The translations under genes were made by a program, and so were the position numbers. The notes under the pieces are model-generated. The model made no database searches, was not told the DNA's origin, and saw only the letters and a program-made list of their open reading frames with translations. This document shows positions 1 to 7,100 of a stretch of 11,970 nucleotides of DNA, piece by piece; the first letter of the stretch is position 1; each line of letters begins with the position of its first letter. The stretch is taken from contig JAJYGM010000580.1 of NCBI GenBank assembly GCA_021785095.1, forward strand, positions 1-11,970, read 5' to 3'. This DNA comes from Actinomycetes bacterium. GTDB taxonomy: Bacteria > Actinomycetota > Acidimicrobiia > Acidimicrobiales > Bog-793.

Positions 1-54
1 CCTCGGCCTCGGCCTCGGCCTCGCGCTCCGGAACGGGTTCGGGAACGGGTTCGG
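1..54. repeat. Short tandem repeats inside the ligD N-terminus
   Basis: The plus strand shows CCTCGG repeated almost four times at 1-23. A 12-bp unit GAACGGGTTCGG then occurs twice in perfect tandem at 31-54. On the coding (minus) strand these encode a Glu-Ala run and two Pro-Glu-Pro-Val units. Both units are multiples of 3 bp, so changes in copy number would keep the reading frame. The left repeat reaches the window edge, so its full length is unknown. Confidence 0.85.
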
Positions 55-121
55 GGGTGCGCGCGGGATCGCGCTTTGCGCGGTATTCCTCGAGAGCGTC
101 CTTGCGCCCGCGAGCGGGCAC
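1..121 (-). CDS. ligD: LigD-like ATP-dependent DNA ligase, N-terminal fragment (runs off window)
   Basis: Reading the minus strand from a GTG at 121-119 gives an open frame to the window edge. It begins VPARGRKDALEEYRAKRDPARTP and continues into Glu-Pro-Val-Pro and Glu-Ala repeats. The pattern 'LEEYRxKRDxxRTPEP' is the usual first segment of LigD proteins, just ahead of the 3'-phosphoesterase domain. LigD seals double-strand breaks together with Ku in bacterial non-homologous end joining. An in-frame TGA directly precedes the GTG, so the gene cannot start earlier. An AGGGGGA ribosome-binding site lies 5 nt upstream. The gene follows ku by 26 nt on the same strand and is probably cotranscribed with it. 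Only 40 codons are visible, so the ligase and polymerase domains are inferred, not seen. The acidic Glu/Ala/Pro-rich stretch is probably a flexible linker. A separate phosphoesterase-only protein is the main alternative. Confidence 0.72.
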   Translation of the reverse strand, partial: MPARGRKDALEEYRAKRDPARTPEPVPEPVPEREAEAEAE

Positions 122-126
122 TCAGG

Positions 127-133
127 TCCCCCT
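127..133 (-). promoter_or_regulatory. Ribosome-binding site of the ligD-like gene
   Basis: The minus strand reads AGGGGGA, 5 nt before the GTG at 121. This site, together with the in-frame TGA immediately before the GTG, fixes the start of the partial gene. Confidence 0.6.
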
Positions 134-147
134 GTGTTGCGACCGCG

Positions 148-1260
148 TCACGAAGCTTGGCGACCTGCCTGCGCGTTCGCGACGGCCTCGGCAAGCTCGT
201 CCCGGGTCATCTTGGAGCGGCCGGGGACGTTGATGTCCTGCGCGAGCTGGTACAGCTCCTCACGGGTCATCATGGCGAGCTGCTCCCCCTGGGGCGGGGC
301 GCCCGCGTTCTTCTTCGATCCGCTCGACTTGGCGGTCGAAGAGCCGTCAGCTGTCTTGGCCGCCGTCCTCGTGCCACGGCTGCCGGTATCGGCGGCCGCC
401 CTTCGACCGGAACGCTTCGATGCCGGCGCCTTGCCGCCGCGCTGGTCCGCCTCCCCGGCACGGGTGCCGCCACGGCGGTCGCCGCGCACGCGGTCGACCG
501 ACCGTCGCAGCGCCTCCATCAGGTCGACGACGTTCGTGTCCTGCTCCTGACGCTTCGGCGTCACGATCTCCTCGCCCTGGAGCTTCTGTTCGATGAGCTC
601 CTCCACGCGCTCGCGGTAACGGTCGAGATAGTTCGTCGGGTCCCACTTCGTGCTCATCGACTCGATGAGCGAGATCGCTGTCGTGAGCTCTCGCTCGCGC
701 GGCGGCTCACCGGTCGGAGCGCTCTCGAGCTCCCTTCGCGGGTCGCGGATCTCGTCGGCGAAGTACATGGTCTCGAGGGCGAGCACCTCGCCGTTCACTC
801 GCACGGCTGCGAGGTACTCCTTCGTGCGCATCACGAACCGCGCGATGGCGACCTTGCCCGACTGCCTCATCGCCTCGACCAGCAGCGCGTACGGCCGTGA
901 GGCCGCGTCGTTGCGCGGACCGACGTAGTAGGTCTGGCTGTAGAAGATCGGGTCGATGTCGACCTGGTCGACGAAGTCCTCGATCTCGATCGTGCGGCTG
1001 CCGGTCGGCTCGACGGCTTCGAGCTCTTTCGGCGTGAGGACGACGTACTGGCCGCCGCCGACGTCGTAGCCCTTCACGATGTCCTGGTACTCGACTTCCT
1101 TGCCGGTGTTCTCGTTGACGCGCTTGTACCGGATGCGGTCGGACGTGCCGCGCTCCAGCTGGTTGAAGCGGATGGTCTTCTCCGAGACAGCGGAGTACAA
1201 GCCAACCGGGATGTTGACCAAGCCGAAGCTGATGGAACCTGTCCAGATAGCCCGAGCCAT
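148..1260 (-). CDS. ku: Non-homologous end-joining DNA-end-binding protein Ku
   Basis: A 370-aa bacterial Ku homodimer subunit. It binds broken DNA ends and recruits LigD. The N-terminus MARAIWTGSISFGLVNIPV is the family hallmark, so I place the start at 1260 and not at an upstream in-frame codon at 1320, which would add a non-conserved 20-aa leader. The Ku core (beta barrel and bridge) covers roughly residues 1-255 and includes 'SQTYYVGPRNDAASRPYALL' and 'KWDPTNYLDRYRERVEELI'. Residues about 270-325 form a Lys/Arg/Ala/Ser-rich basic tail. The last ~40 residues (MTREELYQLAQDINVPGRSK and the following helix) resemble the SAP/Rho-N-like module seen at the end of some actinobacterial Ku proteins. 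At 370 aa it is longer than minimal bacterial Ku (about 260-300). It is followed by ligD after 26 nt and is divergent from proS. Confidence 0.95.
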   Translation of the reverse strand: MARAIWTGSISFGLVNIPVGLYSAVSEKTIRFNQLERGTSDRIRYKRVNENTGKEVEYQDIVKGYDVGGGQYVVLTPKELEAVEPTGSRTIEIEDFVDQVDIDPIFYSQTYYVGPRNDAASRPYALLVEAMRQSGKVAIARFVMRTKEYLAAVRVNGEVLALETMYFADEIRDPRRELESAPTGEPPRERELTTAISLIESMSTKWDPTNYLDRYRERVEELIEQKLQGEEIVTPKRQEQDTNVVDLMEALRRSVDRVRGDRRGGTRAGEADQRGGKAPASKRSGRRAAADTGSRGTRTAAKTADGSSTAKSSGSKKNAGAPPQGEQLAMMTREELYQLAQDINVPGRSKMTRDELAEAVANAQAGRQAS

Positions 1261-1389
1261 TGCCGTTCTCCGATGCGGTGATCGTGGTCGCGGCGCGACG
1301 GTGGGCGCGACCGCTCCCACGGCACGAGCCTACCCGTGGCAGTGGACCGCCACACGGGCAGCCCTCGGCACACGGGTAGCCTTGGCCGG
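1261..1389. promoter_or_regulatory. ku-proS divergent intergenic region with direct and inverted repeats
   Basis: This 129-nt gap should hold the promoters of ku (minus) and proS (plus). CACACGGGCAGCC at 1351-1363 recurs with one change at 1369-1381, an 18-bp start-to-start spacing. CTACCCGTG at 1330-1338 is an exact inverted copy of CACGGGTAG at 1371-1379. I see no convincing -35/-10 pair and no strong ribosome-binding site ahead of proS, so proS may be leaderless. The repeats could be an operator or a stem in the proS leader. Their role is inference. Confidence 0.4.
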
Positions 1390-3129
1390 ATGAGGATGTC
1401 GCAGCTGTTCGGGACGACCCTGCGGGAGGCGCCGTCCGGAGCGGAGACCCCGGGCTACCAGCTCCTGTTGCGCGGCGCCTTCATCCGCCAGCTCGGTCAA
1501 GGGATCTTCGCGTACCTGCCGCTCGCCTGGCGCGTCATGCGGCGCATCGAGGACATCATGCGCGAGGAGATGGACGCGGCCGGGGGAGTCGAGCTGTCCA
1601 TGCCGGTCGTCCAGCCGGCCGAGATCTGGAAGCGCTCCGGGCGGTACGAGTCGGTGGGCCCGGAGATGGCACGTTTCTCCGATCGGCGCGACCGGCCGGT
1701 CGTTCTCGCGATGACCAACGAGGAGGTCGTCGCGATGCTCGCCGAGTCCGAGATCCAGTCGTGGCGACAGCTGCCGAAGCTCGTCTACCAGATCCAGCTC
1801 AAGTTCCGCGACGACCCGCGTCCGCGTGCCGGCCTCATCCGCGCACGCGAGTTCACAATGAAGGACGCGTACTCGCTCGACCGCGACGATGCCGGACTCG
1901 ACCTCCAGTACAAACGGCTGCGCCAGGCGTACGACGAGATCTTCCGCCGCTGCGAGCTGCCGGTGATCGCAGTCGCCGCCGACGTCGGGATGATGGGTGG
2001 AACCGAAGCACACGAGTTCATGTACTTGAACCCGCTCGGCGAGGACACGATCGTGCTCTGCGACTCGTGTGGTTACGCCCAGAACCGTCAGGTCGCGCGA
2101 GCAGGACGTCCCGTGATCGACGCGACCGAGCAGTCCCGGCCACTCGAGCGCGTCGAGACCCCGGACACGCCGACCATCGCATCCTTGAGCGACTTCCTCG
2201 GGATCGAGCAGACCCGCACGGCCAAGGTGGTGTTCATGGCCACCGACGACGGCAGGTTCGTCGTGGCGGTCGTCCGCGGCGACATGCAGCTCAACGAGAC
2301 CAAGCTGGCGAACCTGCTGCATGCCGCCGAGCTCCGGCCGATGAGGACCGAGGAGATCGAGTCGATCGGGTGCGTCGCCGGTTACGCCTCGCCGATCGGC
2401 GTCGGTGACCGTGCAACCGTCGTGGTCGACGAGGTCGTGGCCGAGTCGCGCAACCTGGTGGCAGGCGCGAACGAGGAGGGGTGGCACCTCCGCAACGTGA
2501 ACGTCGGCCGGGACTTCACTCCTGACGTCGTAGCTGACATCACCGCGGCGGAAGAGGGCCAGCCGTGCATCGACTGCGGGGCTCCGCTGCGCACCGAACG
2601 GAGCGTCGAGGTCGGCAACATCTTCAAGCTCGGGACGCGGTACACGAGCCTCCTCGGTGCTGCCTACCTGGCCGAGGACGGTACCGAGCATCCGATCGTC
2701 ATGGGCTCCTACGGCATCGGCACCGGCCGGCTCTTCGCCTGCATAGCCGAGGAGCACAGGGACGAGCGTGGCGTTCGCTGGCCCGCTGCCGTGGCTCCGT
2801 TCGCCGCCTGCCTCTGTGTCATCGGGGACGAGGGCTTCGCAGCACTGGACGGCGTCGTCGGGGTACTCGAGAACGCCGGGCTCGACGTCCTCGTCGACGA
2901 CCGCGGCGAACGACCGGGCGTCCAGTTCGCCGATGCGGAGCTGATCGGTTGCCCTGTCCTCCTCACGGTGTCGCGGCGTTCACTCGAGTCCGGCGGCGTC
3001 GAAGCCCGGCTCCGCTCGGCAGAGGGACGCGACAGCACCATCGTGCCGGTCGCGGATCTCGCCACCTGGGTGGCCGGGCGGGTGGGTGACCGGCGGCTCA
3101 CGCCGGTCAGACCGCGATCTGACGGCTGA
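1390..3129 (+). CDS. proS: Prolyl-tRNA synthetase, bacterial type with editing domain
   Basis: A class II aminoacyl-tRNA synthetase of 579 aa that charges tRNA-Pro in the cytoplasm. The ATG at 1390 gives MRMSQLF, the usual start of bacterial ProRS; an upstream in-frame GTG at 1336 would add non-conserved residues. Motif 1 lies near residues 65-80 (VELSMPVVQPAE) and the TxE loop at T109-E111 (TNEE). Motif 2 is at about 146-158 (RAGLIRAREFTMK) and motif 3 at 438-447 (MGSYGIGTGR). Between motifs 2 and 3 sits the INS editing domain (about 225-400), which hydrolyses mischarged Ala-tRNA-Pro. K279 in 'TAKVVF' matches the editing lysine of the E. coli enzyme. The anticodon-binding domain fills about 460-579. 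Length is normal for the family (about 570). The final 23 nt overlap the convergent RsbW-like gene. Confidence 0.97.
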   Translation: MRMSQLFGTTLREAPSGAETPGYQLLLRGAFIRQLGQGIFAYLPLAWRVMRRIEDIMREEMDAAGGVELSMPVVQPAEIWKRSGRYESVGPEMARFSDRRDRPVVLAMTNEEVVAMLAESEIQSWRQLPKLVYQIQLKFRDDPRPRAGLIRAREFTMKDAYSLDRDDAGLDLQYKRLRQAYDEIFRRCELPVIAVAADVGMMGGTEAHEFMYLNPLGEDTIVLCDSCGYAQNRQVARAGRPVIDATEQSRPLERVETPDTPTIASLSDFLGIEQTRTAKVVFMATDDGRFVVAVVRGDMQLNETKLANLLHAAELRPMRTEEIESIGCVAGYASPIGVGDRATVVVDEVVAESRNLVAGANEEGWHLRNVNVGRDFTPDVVADITAAEEGQPCIDCGAPLRTERSVEVGNIFKLGTRYTSLLGAAYLAEDGTEHPIVMGSYGIGTGRLFACIAEEHRDERGVRWPAAVAPFAACLCVIGDEGFAALDGVVGVLENAGLDVLVDDRGERPGVQFADAELIGCPVLLTVSRRSLESGGVEARLRSAEGRDSTIVPVADLATWVAGRVGDRRLTPVRPRSDG

Positions 3130-3535
3130 CCCTCTCCCGGCGACGCCCCGGGTCTGATGCGAAAGCGGCTTTCACCTGGAACCAGACGACCTTTCCCCCG
3201 CTCGTGCGTTCCGCCCCCCAGCGTTCACTGAGTGCCTGGACGAGGAAGAGGCCGCGTCCTCGCTCCGACTCCGGTGTCAGGTCGAGCTGTTCTGGCAACT
3301 CCGGCGAGCCGTCCTCGACCTCGACGAACAGCATCGGTGGCACCGGGCTCACACGGACGGTGATGTCTGTGCCCGCATGGACGACGGCGTTCGTGGCGAG
3401 CTCGTTCGCGAGCAGGCACGTCGTCTCGTCCGTGTCCTTGCAGTCCCACGCAGCAAGGATCTCGGAAACGAACTCGCGTACTGCAGCGGGCGTTTGCACG
3501 CCGCACTTGAACGAGTGCTCGACTTCGATCGACAT
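3107..3535 (-). CDS. RsbW-like anti-sigma factor / serine kinase (HATPase_c_2)
   Basis: A 142-aa protein of the GHKL ATPase superfamily. In this family, RsbW/SpoIIAB-type proteins bind alternative sigma factors and phosphorylate anti-anti-sigma partners. The N box contains E45 and N49 (LLANELATNAVVHAG), the G1 box D75-G76 (VEVEDGSPELP), and the G2 box 'ERGRGLFLVQALSERWG' around 91-107. The fold ends with 'GGKVVWFQV'. I place the start at ATG 3535, which is directly preceded by GGAGAAGGAG; the longer open frame to 3934 would read through the neighbouring gene and lacks conserved residues. It has a short basic tail (GRRRERVSRQ). No sigma factor or STAS-domain antagonist is adjacent, so its partner is unknown. 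It overlaps proS by 23 nt tail to tail and is divergent from the 3695 gene. Confidence 0.88.
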   Translation of the reverse strand: MSIEVEHSFKCGVQTPAAVREFVSEILAAWDCKDTDETTCLLANELATNAVVHAGTDITVRVSPVPPMLFVEVEDGSPELPEQLDLTPESERGRGLFLVQALSERWGAERTSGGKVVWFQVKAAFASDPGRRRERVSRQIAV

Positions 3536-3545
3536 CTCCTTCTCC
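3536..3545 (-). promoter_or_regulatory. Ribosome-binding site deciding the RsbW-like start
   Basis: The minus strand reads GGAGAAGGAG immediately before the ATG at 3535. The distal GGAGA has a normal 5-nt spacing. This supports the short 142-aa protein over the longer frame. Confidence 0.6.
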
Positions 3546-3584
3546 AAGACATCTGCTACCCGCCGCTGGCCGCCAGCAACCGGC

Positions 3585-3625
3585 GAGAGAGGAGAGGGAG
3601 AGGGAGAGAGGAGAGGGAGAGGGAG
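3585..3625 (+). repeat. 41-nt polypurine tract, two copies of a 19-bp G/A unit
   Basis: Every base on the plus strand from 3585 to 3625 is G or A. GAGAGAGGAGAGGGAGAGGG occurs at 3585-3604 and again at 3604-3623, a 19-bp period with no mismatch. A 17-nt mirror-symmetric stretch is centred at 3600. The tract lies in the 159-nt gap between two divergent genes. In a plus-strand transcript it would carry several Shine-Dalgarno-like GGAG/GAGG words. In the minus-strand RsbW leader it would be a C/U tract. Confidence 0.9.
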
Positions 3626-3681
3626 TGCGCCACCCTCCAGACCCTCCCGGCAGCGCGTACGCTTCGCGATGCAGAGACGTC

Positions 3682-3690
3682 GGAGGGAGG
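3682..3690 (+). promoter_or_regulatory. Ribosome-binding site for the GTG-start gene at 3695
   Basis: GGAGGGAGG sits 4 nt upstream of the GTG at 3695. This decides a start that would otherwise be ambiguous, because the frame stays open far upstream to about 3377. Confidence 0.7.
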
Positions 3691-3694
3691 TCCG

Positions 3695-4042
3695 GTGGCC
3701 GATCTGGCAGTCGAGGGTGACGAGCTGGTGCTGCACCTCAGTCGTATGGAGAAGGTCGAGTCCGTCCACGGCGACCTGCGGGCGCCGCGAGCGGCGGTCC
3801 GGTCCGTCGAGGTGCTGGAAGACGCGCACGAGCCGGCCGACCACGGTTTCAAGGTGGGTGAGCGTGTTCCGGGGTACTCGGAGGTCGCCGTCGTGCACAC
3901 TGGGAGCGAAAAGCTGTTCGCTGTCGTCCACCACGACACCAAGCGGGGGCTCCGGATCAACTTCGAGGGCGCCGACTACGACGCTTGGATCGTCGGTTCT
4001 GCTGATCCCGAGTCGCTCAAGGCCAGCATCGAGCGACCGTGA
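3695..4042 (+). CDS. Conserved hypothetical protein, possibly PH-like fold
   Basis: A 115-aa soluble protein, MADLAVEGDELVLHLSRMEK at the start. It contains 'VHGDLRAPRAAVRSVEVLED' (about residues 24-43), 'FAVVHHDTKRGLRINFEGAD' (about 73-92) and 'DAWIVGSADPESLKAS'. I recognise this pattern from small uncharacterised actinobacterial proteins. The alternating short strands ending in a predicted helix suggest a bacterial pleckstrin-homology-like fold, which is inference. It has no signal peptide, membrane segment or catalytic motif. The GTG start is chosen for the strong ribosome-binding site and because conservation-like sequence begins there. It is divergent from the RsbW-like gene and 154 nt upstream of the cyclase gene on the same strand. 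A hairpin spans its stop codon. No function can be assigned. Confidence 0.75.
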   Translation: MADLAVEGDELVLHLSRMEKVESVHGDLRAPRAAVRSVEVLEDAHEPADHGFKVGERVPGYSEVAVVHTGSEKLFAVVHHDTKRGLRINFEGADYDAWIVGSADPESLKASIERP

Positions 4043-4052
4043 CCGACGGTCG
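4034..4052 (+). terminator. Weak hairpin across the stop codon of the 3695 gene
   Basis: CGACCGT at 4034-4040 and ACGGTCG at 4046-4052 pair perfectly (7 bp) around a 5-nt loop that contains the rest of the stop codon. No U-tract follows, so a classical intrinsic terminator is not shown. The stem may end or stabilise the transcript. Confidence 0.3.
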
Positions 4053-4186
4053 AGGCTGAGCGCGGCGCCGGTTCGTGACGAAACGCGCCCAGCTCACCGA
4101 CGTGAGAGACCGGGCGTGGCGGAGGTCGCATGGACCAGCGGCTCCTGAGCATCCCACCCTTTCGCGGTAATCTCGTACGGGGAAAC

Positions 4187-4192
4187 GGGGAG
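4187..4192 (+). promoter_or_regulatory. Ribosome-binding site for the cyclase GTG start
   Basis: GGGGAG ends 4 nt before the GTG at 4197. It supports initiation at this GTG, right before the first zinc-ribbon cysteine. The rest of the 4053-4196 gap shows no clear promoter. It includes the 11-nt palindrome TTCGTGACGAA at 4072-4082. Confidence 0.6.
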
Positions 4193-4196
4193 CCAA

Positions 4197-7100
4197 GTGG
4201 ACTGTTCCAGCTGCGGCCGCGCGAATCCTTTGGATGCGACCTTCTGTGGAGGCTGCGGACGGCCTCTCGCAACGAGCCGTGCCTGCGCGGCCTGCGGCAG
4301 GCAGAACGATGTCACGAACACCTTCTGCTACGGCTGCGGGTCGCCGCTCGGCCTTGACGAGCCTGATCCTCGTGCTGATCGCCTGAGCCGCGATGCCGGG
4401 GCTCAGGCCGCTTCGCCGCAGACGATGCGCGCCGCCCCTCCACAGGAAGATGCACACAGGTATGTGGCGGACGGGGGGAGGCATGAAGCGGCGCGCATCG
4501 AGGAGCGCGAGCGGGGACAGCCTGCGCAACCCGCTGCCGCGCCGCGCGACGGCGCAGACGCGATCCCTGCCGCGCCTGCCGCGCCCGGAGCTGTCTCCGA
4601 GCCCTTCGACGCCGACGCCGGCGCGGCAGGGCAACGCCGTTACCTGACGGTGCTCTTCAGCGATCTCGTCGGGTCCACACGGCTCTCAGAGGAGCTCGAC
4701 CCCGAAGACATGCGCGACCTCGTGCTCGCCTACCAGACGGCCACGACGAGTGCGATCGAGGCGGACCTCGGCTTCGTCGCCCAGTACCTGGGCGACGGGA
4801 TCCTCGCGTACTTCGGCTATCCGGAGGCACACGAGGACGACGCTCGCCAAGCAGTGAGGGCCGGTCTCGCCATCGCCGAGGTGGCAGCGTCGCTGAGGGC
4901 ACGTTTCGGTCGTCCGGACATCGCCGTGCGTGTCGGCATCCACTCGGGCGAGGTGGTCATCACCGATCTCGGGGGGCGGCGCCGCCAGCGGCCGGACGTC
5001 GTCGCCGACGTCCCGAACATCGCCGTCGGCGACGTACCGAACGTCGCAGCCCGGCTGCAGTCGCTAGCAGAACCGGGTGAGGTTCTCATCTCTGCGGCGA
5101 CGGCCGCACTGGTGCGGGGATGGTTCGGGCTCGAGGATCGTGGTCCGGTGCTCCTGAAGGGCGTGAGCCGGCCGCTCACCGTGTACCGGGTCGAAGCGCC
5201 GACCGGAGCGGAGAGCCGTATCGACGCCACCATCAGCTCCGGCCTCACACCGCTCGTGGGACGTGACGAGGAGATGCGCCTCCTCACGTCCACCTGGGAG
5301 GCGGTGCACCACGGCCGAGGCAGGGTCGTCGCGCTCTCGGGTGAGGCCGGCATCGGGAAGTCGCGACTTGTCCGAGAGCTCGAGAACCTCGTCGGGCACG
5401 AAGCGAGCATGCGCGTCCGCCTCCAGTGCTCCCCCCACCGCGGATCGAGCGCGCTCTTCCCGCTCATCGAGCACCTGAACCGGGTCATCGGCGAGCACGG
5501 CCGCCCGGCGGAGCGCCTCGATCGCCTCGAGAAGCAGCTGCGAGACGCCGACCTCCCCCTCGCATCCGCCGGACCACTGATCGCCGAGCTGCTCGGCATC
5601 CCGTTCGCCCATCGTTGGGAGGCAACTGTCGAGTCAGCCGAGCGGAAGAAACGCCGCACGCTCGACGCCATCCACTCCTGGCTCCTCGCCGGCAGTGAGC
5701 ATGCCCCCGTCCTCCTCGTCGTCGAGGACCTGCACTGGATCGACCCCACGACCCTCGAGCTCCTGGCGCCGTACTTCGGCCCTGAGCCGATCGACCGCGT
5801 CCTGGCCATCGTCACCCACCGTTCCGACTACGTGTTGCCGTGGCCGGACCGGCCGCACGCGATCCGGCTCGCGCTGGACCGCCTCTCGGCCGAAGACGTG
5901 ATGGCGATCGTGGAGATCGTGGCTCGTGACACCCCTTTGCCGGAATCGGTGAAGGAGCAGATCTCGCTGCGCACGGACGGGGTTCCGCTCTTCGCGGAGG
6001 AGATCACACACGCGGTGCTCGAGTCCGGCGAGGTTGAGGAAGGGGGTTCGGACTGGCTGAGTGGGAACCTTCCCGACCACCTCGTGCCCTCCACCGTGCG
6101 GGAGTCGCTGATGGCACGGATCGACCGCCTCGGCTCCGCCCGGTCACTCGCACAGCTCATGGCGACAGTGGGCAGAGAGGTGGGCGAGGACTTCCTCCGA
6201 GCGCTCGTCCCCGACGAGCAGTTGGAGGAGCAGCTGGCGTCCATTGTGAGCACCGACCTCGTCCGCAGGCGCCGCGCCGGCCGGCAGACGAGCTATGTGT
6301 TCAAGCATTGGCTGGTTCGTGATGTCGCCTACGAGTCGCTGCTGCGGAGCGACCGCCAGCGGTACCACGAGAGGATCGCAGAGACGCTCATCCGGGACTT
6401 CCCCGAGCAAGCGCACGCCCAGCCGGAGGTTGTCGCCCACCACCTCGTGGCGGCAGGCCAACCAGTGCGAGCGATCGACTACCTGCAGCGCGCCGGGGAG
6501 GCGGCGGCGCGGCGGTCCGCCAACCTCGAGGCGATCGCGCACTTCCGACGAGCGGTCGATCTGCTGCAGGGAGAGCCGCCGTCACACGAGCGCGACGAGC
6601 GAGAGCTGGGACTGCTGATCGCCGTCGGTGCACCGCTCACGGCGTGCAAGGGGTACAGCGCCCCGGAGGTGGAGCAGACCTACTCGCGTGCCGGTGAGCT
6701 CTGCCGAGCCGTCGGCGGTGAGTCACCTCACCTGTTCCGCGCCCTCTACGGCACCTGGCGGGTCCATCTCCTGAGGGCCGACTACGCCAAGGCGGTCCAC
6801 TACTCGGGAGAGCTCGAGAAGATGGCGCAGCCCGGGGACCCGACCCAGCAGGCGGCGACACATCGTGCCATCGGGAGCACGCTGCTCTACCTCGGGCGCA
6901 TCCCGACTGCTCGTTCCCATCTCGAGCGCGTCATCGCCGCCGGATCTGCGGACAACGGGACTGCCTGGCTCGAGGAGCTGCAGGACGTTGTCGACCCCTG
7001 GGTGACCTGCCAGGCATACGACTCCTGGGCACTCTGGCTGCAGGGAGAGCAGGAAGGGGCAGATCGCGCAGCCGAGCGGGCGATCTCCATGGCCGCCAAC

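Noticed and set aside
76..900. Long plus-strand open frame opposite ku
   Set aside because: It is antisense to a clear Ku gene and has Arg/Leu/Val-rich composition typical of GC-rich shadow frames. No motif is recognisable.
1330..2757. 475-aa minus-strand open frame opposite proS
   Set aside because: proS is unmistakable on the plus strand. The antisense product has no family features and shows the composition of a mirrored frame.
3536..3934. N-terminal extension of the RsbW-like protein to an upstream ATG at 3934
   Set aside because: It would run antisense through the 3695 gene and translate the purine tract into Pro/Leu/Ser repeats. The ATG at 3535 has a good ribosome-binding site and starts the conserved part.
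4053..4196. Possible tRNA, riboswitch or small gene between the 3695 gene and the cyclase gene
   Set aside because: No cloverleaf, conserved riboswitch core or coding frame with a ribosome-binding site could be found. Short frames here are shadows running into the cyclase gene.
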